NCBI RefSeq assembly: GCF_002865645.1
Contig: NW_020194626.1
Span: 744,001 to 808,000, forward strand
DNA: 64,000 nt
Direction: 5' to 3'
From: Hyaloscypha bicolor E
Lineage: Eukaryota; Ascomycota; Leotiomycetes; Helotiales; Hyaloscyphaceae
The notes under the pieces were generated by a model. The model ran no database searches and was not told where the DNA came from. It worked only from the letters and a program-made list of their open reading frames with translations. Each line of letters starts with the position of its first letter. The first letter of the stretch is position 1. Positions 56,837 to 64,000 of this stretch are shown here, piece after piece. A program made the position numbers and the translations under genes.

Positions 56837-59572
56837 TTTGAGGAGGGGAATAAAGAATTTTAAGTATCCGTCGAAGAGTATCCGGGGGACTTATTGGTTC
56901 AATCCTTCCAGCAGGGGAGGAGTGAGATCATTTACCCTGCCTTGTCCTCCCTGCATCTGTATGGGCGCGACGAATTACTGCATGGAGAATCGCCAGCGGG
57001 GGCCCTCAGCCCAGTGAGCCTAGCTGGGGCCTCAGCCTTGAGGGACTAAGACTACCCTGGAATTCCAGCAAAGACGAGAGTGCGGACTCTAATCCGAACG
57101 ATTAGGCATAGCCTGAGCTCGATCGCTTCCAGAGACTTTCTCCACGTTTTCTAGAGGGCTGCGAATTTACTGGTCGTGTCGTTACCATGGATACATCGTT
57201 CCCTTGAGCAGTGAATAGTCAACGAATTGCTATTTTGGCTTTGGTTTGTTGGGCTGAGTGCTCAGAAATCAACGGTTGCTCTATGCTAGGTTAGTAGCCG
57301 CTCGATCATGGTATCTGAGGCTTCAGCCTGGTGATAGCTTGTCGAATAGGACCGGTACTGAAACTTAAAAATCGCCAGGCACGGCCAAAGGGGGCTGAAA
57401 GCGGCCACTGTGCCGAACGATGCTCCGTAGCGTGCAGAAAGGTGGCATTGTTCCCCGAGTGGACCGCGGACCGCGATCTGAAATAGAGTCAGATTTTAGA
57501 CGGGGGGTGCTTGGAGCGGGAACGGCGCAATGTGATGCATTGTTTGTGGGGAGTTCGTTGTGGATCGCTCTTGGCGGTTGGTTTTCGTTCCTCAGTCACG
57601 GAAATAATAAGCGGTGAACCGGATGCTTCCCAAGTTCCCATTCACACCGTTGTCAAGAAGCAGCCCACTACTGGCAGCTGGGCCACGCAAAGGATATCGT
57701 CTGCCATCCTGACATAGCGTTATCGACGGTTGCTACAAGTATGGTTGTGGTGTCAGATTTCCACCATAATAGCTTGATCATTGGGCAATATCGGAGGCTC
57801 CTCGGTTCCTGGCCCTTGCAGTGTGCCATGCACGGGCAACGGTTCCCCTGGCTGAGCAAAAGCCCAACAGTCGGCTCTCGATGAAATCATGAAACGCAAT
57901 TGATCGGAGGCGCAGCAGTGGCTTTCAGCCTCGCGGCCACGAACGCATGAACAGCAACATGGCATGGGGAGCCCGACAGGATTCTTGAAGATCGCCATGG
58001 CTGTGGTGGGGGGGGGTGGAAGAGGGGAGGGGGGATCGATCCAGCGGAGTGGGTTGGGAGGGATGGCTGTCCCGTGCAGGGAGCGAGTTTCGTACTGCAG
58101 AAGAGGGAAGGAGGGACAGTCCGTCAGTCTTCGATGGTGCGCTGATGGGGTGGCATCGTGAATCTCAGGCCAAAGAAGCTGACTACTGTAGAAGAATACT
58201 CCGTAAGGCCGTAAGGGAAAGTAAGGAAAAGCTAAGGGAGGGCGATGGAATCGTGGGACGGTCTGGCAGAGAGGCACAAATCGCTCGTCGCTCGACTCAG
58301 GCTGGCACACCTCGCCTCACCCCACCCCGTCGGTCTGACCGGCCTTTGCAGATCGTGGGACGTGGAGAAATGCAGGTCCAGGAAAGAGGGCCAGGATTTC
58401 GTCAGCATCCTTTCAAGAACAGCGATAGGCCAGAGGAGGTCCTCAGCCAAGGAGACTCGGTGGGGGCCGCTGCAAGGCTGGTCCCACCCTCGTCCCTCGA
58501 ACTGCTGCAGACTGCAGTGCGGCACCAGCAACCCGAGACTCTCCGGCTGTCCCAGCTGATGCCAGAACCAACAATCATTTCTACTACTGTACTGTATTGA
58601 GTGTCGATGTGCAAGTGCCGTGGGCCAATGTTCGAGAGTGCGGGTCTTGGGTCAGGATACCCAGTCGGTGTTGGGCATTGGGCGTTGGGCGTTGCTCAAA
58701 GAAGCTATCCGGACTTCCTGTTTGTATTGGCGGCATGAAGTCCAGGCCACTTTCTCAGCTCTGAGTCCCACGATTACCCAGAAAGTTGGGGATGATGGAC
58801 CAGGCTCACATCATACCGGCTCTCACCCGTTTCGCAAAGCGAGGATGACTTGCTTCCCTTGCCGCCTGCCTAATTATGTTCCTCAAGGGGAAGTTCTCGA
58901 GTAGCGCCTGTGCCACATGTGGCCGTGCTGTGGCACTTGAAGTTCGAACAGCTGAGCCTGGAGGAGCGACGCGGCGAATCCTGCAACAGGAACTGTGTTG
59001 TACGTCTTCTCGGCCTGCCCGATATACTCGTATAGTAGTAGGTGTTTCCTGAGCTATTCTGGAAATGGCGATGAGTCGAAGAGAGCATTGAAGATCATGC
59101 ATGCCTGCCTCATTCCCCAAGGAGGACGGAGGGAAATTTGATTATTTCACGGTACACGGAAGTCTTGAAGCCAGGGATAAATCTGTGGCGTTGATGCCTC
59201 ACCGTCTCAGCCCCCAAACTGACTCAGCAAGGCAACCACAACCACAACCACAACCACCAGCGAGCCAAGATTAGCTTCTTCCTGGCACGATGGCTCAATC
59301 TTTCCTGCGGGAAGTCCCTGCGGTGAACTCAGACTGTGCCTCAGCACGGCTAATACTGCAAACGCCGAAGCTCACGACCCGAAAAGGAGGGGTTCCGTTG
59401 CCAGACCGTCTCCGTCAAATGCCGACTCTGGCGGGGTCATGCCGAAGTGCGGAGAGTGAGCTGCACGTCTTTGCAACAGGTTCACAGATTTCTCTTCGGT
59501 TGAGGACATTCTATCACTGTATTTGAAAATAATTCCAATTGCCCAGTTTCACATCCAAAACGATTAGGAGCC
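56837..59572. other. Gene-poor region upstream of the aldolase gene
   Basis: 2.7 kb. Frames up to 194 codons overlap on both strands at 57.7-58.6 kb but show no domain. Low-complexity text: a G-rich run near 58008-58035 and ACAACC-type repeats at about 59233-59262, the latter in the presumed 5' leader of the aldolase gene. I see no RNA gene here. Confidence 0.4.
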
Positions 59573-60682
59573 ATGTCTTCCGGTGCGGAGAAACTCAAGA
59601 ACAACAAAAGCATTGCTATCCTCGATGCTGCCGAACGAGGAGGCTATGGCATCGTTTCTGTTGTCTGTGTATGTTTATTGTTTCGTTCTTGAGAAATTTG
59701 AAAGATAGTGTTCCGTGATCCTTTAAGTAAAGTCCTCTCACTTGACAGTGACCTGGAGATCCCAATTCACATGTAGGGTCCAAGGAGTAGTCTCCCCTTA
59801 GAAGTATTTTCGTTTCCAACAAACTCCCCCTTCTCGTATTCATATCACGTGGGGCAATGATATAGAAGCCGCTAGACGGTTGCTAAAACTTCATAGTACA
59901 ACCTCGAAGAGATCATCGCCACTGCCCGCGCAGCCGAAGCAAAGAACTCCCCCGCCATGATCCTCCTCTTCCCCTGGGCCCTCACACAGTTCAAGTCGCA
60001 CCTCGTCAACCTCGCTGCCGACGTCTGCGCTTCCGCCAACGTCCCACTGTCACTCCATCTCGACCATTGTCTGGAATACGATCTCGTGAAATACGCTGCT
60101 TCCTTGCCGTTTGACAGCATCATGGTCGACATGAGCCACTACGAGAAAGACGAGAACTTGAGGCTAACGAAAGAGTTGACTGACTACTGTCATGAGAGGG
60201 GGATTGCTACTGAGGCTGAACCGGGCAGGATTGAAGGCGGGGAGGATGGGTTGAAGGATACGGCTGATTTGGAAGGGGTGTTGACTACCCCCGAACAAGC
60301 CCTCGAGTTTGTTGCTACAGGGATCGACTTCTTGGCGCCAGCGTTTGGCAATATTCATGGTGAGTATGGAGCGAAGGGACCCAGGGGGTGGTTGGAGTTT
60401 GATCGGTTGGAGAAGGTGAGGAAGGCGGTCGAGGGGAAAGTCAAGATTGTATTGCATGGGACGAATGCTTTTGACCAAGCGCTTTTTCAGCAGTGCGTTG
60501 GCCATGGGGTGAGCAAGATAAATGTTAACAAGCAGTTAATTGATCCGTGGAAGAAGATGATGAATGAGAGGCATCAGACGGGTTTCTTGCCGATTACGAA
60601 GTTGATGGAAGATAGCATTGATATCTTTCAGAAGGAGGTGGAGAGGTTGATGGATGAGTGTGGGAGTTCTGGGAAAGCATGA
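59573..60682 (+). CDS. Class II ketose-bisphosphate aldolase (GatY/KbaY-like)
   Basis: Zinc-dependent aldolase cleaving a ketose 1,6-bisphosphate to DHAP and an aldehyde. Exons 59573..59668 and 59897..60682 (293 aa); the 228-nt intron (GTATGT to TCATAG) joins GIVSVVC to YNLEEIIATARAAEAK in phase. Active-site blocks: SLHLDHC (catalytic Asp, zinc His), SIMVDMSH, TEAEPGRIEG, AFGNIHGEYG (zinc His), KIVLHGTNAF (zinc His), and SKINVNKQL for phosphate binding. At 293 residues it is shorter than the glycolytic Fba1 (about 360) and resembles the tagatose/fructose-bisphosphate branch also seen in fungal sugar-catabolic and secondary clusters. No neighbour tells the substrate. Confidence 0.88.
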
Positions 60683-60830
60683 GCCTCAGATTAGTCGTTA
60701 TTTCTGTATTGCACGGATCGATGCTGGGAGAAGGAATCGAAACAGCTCTCAAAATTTACTTGAAAAGGATGGACCGTTGCAGACTTATAAGAGAACGGTC
60801 CTAAGCAGCATCACTTGAAAGCAATTGCTC

Positions 60831-61800
60831 CTAGACGAACTCATTGCAATTCAAACCTATTTGTTCAAAAGCGTCCCAGCGAGAGAGTTTTTCACCCCCT
60901 TTTACTAAGTGACGTTCACGTGAAGTGAGAATTCGTATGTCATTTGTATATCGAAATAAGAAGTTTGAGAGCATACAACGCCCCCGTTCTCGAAGAACGC
61001 ACAAATATCCAAAGCGGATGAATGGCCGGAGAAACATGACTTTCCGGATGCCTTTGGCGATGCTGCCTATGAGAAATGGATGGCGGTGTAGTCTTCGCCG
61101 ATCATCTGTATATCGTAAACGTTTTGGTTTTGGTCCTTCTCTTTCAGAAAATCGAACAGTCACTCTGTTGTACTTTGGGGACTTGCGATTGGAGACTCTA
61201 ATGACCTTGTCAAATGGCCTGAGTTGATCTTCGGACGTGGAGGTGGAGTACTGAAAACGTCTGACACATACAGGGACTCTGGCTTGCTGTCTCGATACAT
61301 CAAAGTTGTCTTTCTTCATGGGGCTGTTGCCCCACTTCGTCTGGGGGCAGGGTGGGAACATTAAGCACGTCTTGTACTTCGAGCTAAAAAGATGGACAGC
61401 AAAAGATTGCACGCCCATTTTAGTCGATTTTGGCGGCTTGTCCCTAGATAAACCGTGCAGTGGCATGTTAGCCGACATCAGGTCAGGGGGACGTTCGCCG
61501 AATCAGTCACGGGACAAGAATTTTAAAATAAAAGAATTCCTCCTTACATCATGACACCATGGACACCGAGGGCTGCATCTGACTTCCGAGTATTTGTGGC
61601 ACGCGGCAAAGACGCCGATATGGTTCCATTGAAGTGGCTGAATTCTTGTTTTGGTCTTGCATGAGGCATCCACATTTGCTCCAATATCTGAACCGCACTG
61701 TGTACATTTCAATGTTCCAGCAGATGAGGATTCAATGTATCCATGAAGAGTCTAATTGAAAGTCTAAGCGGAGAGCCGTAACTATACGTACAAATGTTTA
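60831..61800 (-). other. Unresolved Cys-rich locus
   Basis: A minus-strand piece after a TCAATTAG acceptor (about 61750) codes LKCTQCGSDIGANVDASC and then RCSPRCPWCHDV, a set of CxxC pairs like a small zinc-binding domain, ending at a GTAAGG donor near 61552. Downstream, 60831..61478 is open for 215 codons, rich in Arg/Lys, with a plausible acidic/aromatic end (RWDAFEQIGLNCNEF). I could not connect them or find a start, and I recognise no family. It may be a real spliced gene or a remnant. Confidence 0.3.
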
Positions 61801-61867
61801 CAAGGTATTCCAGCCCAAGAGCAGAGATACGACCCAATGCCGCCTTAAATGCTACAAATGCTTTTAC

Positions 61868-63836
61868 TCAAGCACTCAGTGACTCCACCGTGCCAACCAG
61901 CAATCCATCGCCCTTTGGATTAATCTTTACCACTGCCATATCGCCAGTTTTCACTTCACCACGAATAATCTTATCCGCCAAGCCATTGCCAATCTGCCTG
62001 GATATCAGTCTGTTTAGTGGCCTCGCACCAAATTTCGGGTCGTAACCTCTCTCGGCCAGCCATGATCGGACGTGGTCGTCGACTTCCAGGGTAATCCTTC
62101 TATCTTCAAGACGGGTCTGAAGCTCCTTTAGACGAATGTCAACGATGTCCCGTAAAGCTTCTGTTGATAATCTCTTGAAGATGATGAATTCGTCGATCCT
62201 GTTCATGAATTCAGGGGCGTAGTTGTGTTGCACGATATTCATGACGGCGTCACGAACTTGAGGAGAAACGTCCCCATTTGGCTCTTCGCGGTATGGATGC
62301 ATGGGATCATTGCCACAGAGGATGTCTGCGCCCAAATTGGATGTGAACACTATCAAGACGTTCCTGAAGTCAACCTTGTGTCCCTGAGAATCCGTCAGGA
62401 AGCCTTCATCCAGTACCTAAGAAACGAAGTCAACAATTGCTCGATCAAATCAATTCAGAGTAAGTGAGATATCGTCTCAGAGGTGTATGAGTGTTTGCAT
62501 ACCTGGAGAAGGAGAGCGGAGATGTCACGGTGAGCCTTCTCGAACTCATCGAATAAAAGAACAGCATATGGCTTTCTTCGAACAGCTTCAGTCAACTGAC
62601 CAGCATCATCATAACCAACATATCCCGCGGGACTTCCAATGAGTCGTGAGATCGTATGCTTTTCTTGAAACTCGGACATGTCGAACCGCACAACAGCGGA
62701 CTCAGTCGAGAACAGGTAATTTGCAACCTTCTTGCAAAGTTCAGTCTTTCCAACTCCCGTAGGTCCTAAAAAGAAGAAGGAAGCCAGAGGTCTGTTCTCT
62801 CCATTCAGGCCAGCACGCTGCATTCTGATCGCATTTGATACAGCCTTCAGGGCTTCTTCTTGCCCACGGACCGATTGTCGAAGGGCGTCCTCCATGTTGA
62901 TCAATCGCTCAGCATGGCCGGAGGTAAGCTTGTTGACCGGGATCCCCGTGACCCTTGAGACCACGGCGGCAATATCATCTGCGGTGACCGATTCGTGGAT
63001 GAGACTGCCTTCAGAAGTTTTGGCGGTAGCTTCGCCGTCTTTTGGTAGTTTCTCTTCCAAAGAAGGAATAATAGAGAATCTCAATTCACTTGCACGGCCA
63101 AAGTTGTTTTCGCGCTATGACTTGTTAGCGCGAGAGGCCAGAAGATCAAGGCGTGGTGGAGAATTGTGCATTTAACAGATCTTACTTTTGCCTGATCGAG
63201 CTCCACCCTAGCCTTTTCTAAGTCTTCCTTTGTTTTCTTGATTGCATCAATCTCGGCTCTCTCTTTCTCCCATTTCTCAGTCAATTTTGCAGCTTCGTCT
63301 TGACACTCCTGAAGGGTTGACTGAAGTTTCTCCCGCCGTTCTTGACTGGCAATATCGGTTTCCTTCCGCAAGCTTTCCAGCTCGATTCGAAGCGTCATGA
63401 TCCTCTGATCAAGACGAAGAATATCCTCAGGCTTGCTCTCTTGCTGTAACCTCAACGCACTAGCGGCTTCGTCCATCAAATCGATAGCCTTATCCGGGAG
63501 GAACCGGTCAGTAATATATCGATTACTGTACGTAGCGGCGGCGACAAGCGCTCCGTCCGTTATCCTGACTCCATGATGCACCTCACTGACGGAAGATTTG
63601 TGAGTTAGCATTACTTCTTTGCAATGGATTTGAGAGGATCAAGTTTGATCCAAGAACAGCTGACATGGTTTGGGAGGAGGAACATGTCTCACAGCTCCCG
63701 AAACAATCTGGAAGGAGACGGAATAACTCAGAGAATGCCTACTATTTCTCCTTGATGCCGCGGAGTATACTAATTGTATCGGCAATATTTGGTTCATTGA
63801 CTTGGATAGGTTGAAATCTTCTTGCAAGAGCGACAT
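61868..63836 (-). CDS. HSP78: HSP78, mitochondrial ClpB-type disaggregase (5' end outside window)
   Basis: AAA+ disaggregase of the mitochondrial matrix working with mtHsp70. Visible exons, all in phase: 63743..63836 ([20 protein letters not shown]), 63186..63585, 62503..63114 and 61868..62416; introns are GT-AG. A TCATAG acceptor at 63837-63838 shows that further exons lie upstream, beyond or near the window edge. NBD1 end: [20 protein letters not shown]. The coiled-coil middle domain includes [23 protein letters not shown]2: Walker [11 protein letters not shown], Walker [12 protein letters not shown], sensor region [26 protein letters not shown], and GARPLNRLI. It lacks the acidic DDMD-type tail of cytosolic Hsp104, and the C-terminus (VGTVESLSA) fits the mitochondrial branch. 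Confidence 0.9.
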
Positions 63837-64000
63837 CTATGAGAACCAGTCAGTCGACTTGGTCAGAAAGACAATATGATATAATGAATGTTATGTTCTG
63901 AGAAATATTTTGGGAGATCATCATCCGATAATTTCAAGAAGTAAAGTGAAAAGAACAAGCAGTGTCCGACAACATGTCAAAGGGGCATCCAGCAAGTTTA

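Noticed and set aside
57753..58600. Long overlapping frames on both strands (185 and 194 codons)
   Set aside because: Both strands open at once in G/C-rich low-complexity DNA, with no domain, signal peptide or splice partner.
61868..63836. Cytosolic Hsp104 rather than Hsp78
   Set aside because: No acidic C-terminal tail, and the middle and C-terminal text fit the mitochondrial ClpB branch better.

Overview
The window is nuclear DNA of a filamentous ascomycete (Pezizomycotina; Leotiomycetes is my best guess, from gene style only). The evidence is eukaryotic housekeeping genes (PAM16, YIP1, DPM3, eL13, HSP78), many introns of about 45-90 nt with GT-AG borders and CTAAC/CTGAC branch sites, and fungus-specific families (HET, CFEM, Egh16-like, bZIP with a DUF3425-like C-terminus). 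Exon borders below come from reading splice signals and checking phase by hand; no transcript data were available.

Layout. 0-4 kb: 3' part of an ankyrin-repeat gene, then a broken Egh16/Mas-type secreted-protein gene. 4-11 kb: a compact housekeeping block (TRF4-type nucleotidyltransferase, dysferlin-domain peroxin, YIP1, PAM16), mostly as divergent pairs. 11-17 kb: a decay zone with a frame-broken SDR oxidoreductase, a heavily mutated HET-domain gene and an unresolved remnant. About 17.2 kb: a small secreted protein with a CBM14-like chitin-binding domain. 17.5-24.3 kb: gene-poor DNA ending in a long pyrimidine-rich leader. 24.3-36.6 kb: large disordered protein, BTB-like protein, Ser/Pro-rich nuclear-type protein, OXLD1-like protein, DPM3. 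38.3 kb: ribosomal protein eL13. 39.6-41 kb: three tandem copies of a tiny C-x2-C-x8-C-x2-C module, a family I do not recognise. 41.8-50.3 kb: CorA-like transporter, GNAT acetyltransferase, CFEM GPI-type protein, remnant of a CLC chloride channel, ethanolamine kinase. 51.4-54.7 kb: a complete Mutator-like element with 45-bp perfect terminal inverted repeats and an 8-bp target-site duplication. 55.5-64 kb: bZIP factor, class II ketose-bisphosphate aldolase, unresolved Cys-rich locus, and the 3' part of mitochondrial HSP78.

Most striking observations: (1) the two introns of the Mutator-like transposase share a 41-nt block identical at 39 positions, which looks like an intron copied within one gene; (2) the tandem double-CxxC mini-genes; (3) at least four accessory genes (Egh16-like, SDR, HET, CLC) are broken while the interleaved housekeeping genes are intact; (4) the bZIP gene needs a GC-AG intron to restore a textbook basic region.

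No operon-like or defence-island system is visible. Genes are individually promoted, and several are divergent pairs with 280-540 bp shared promoter regions.
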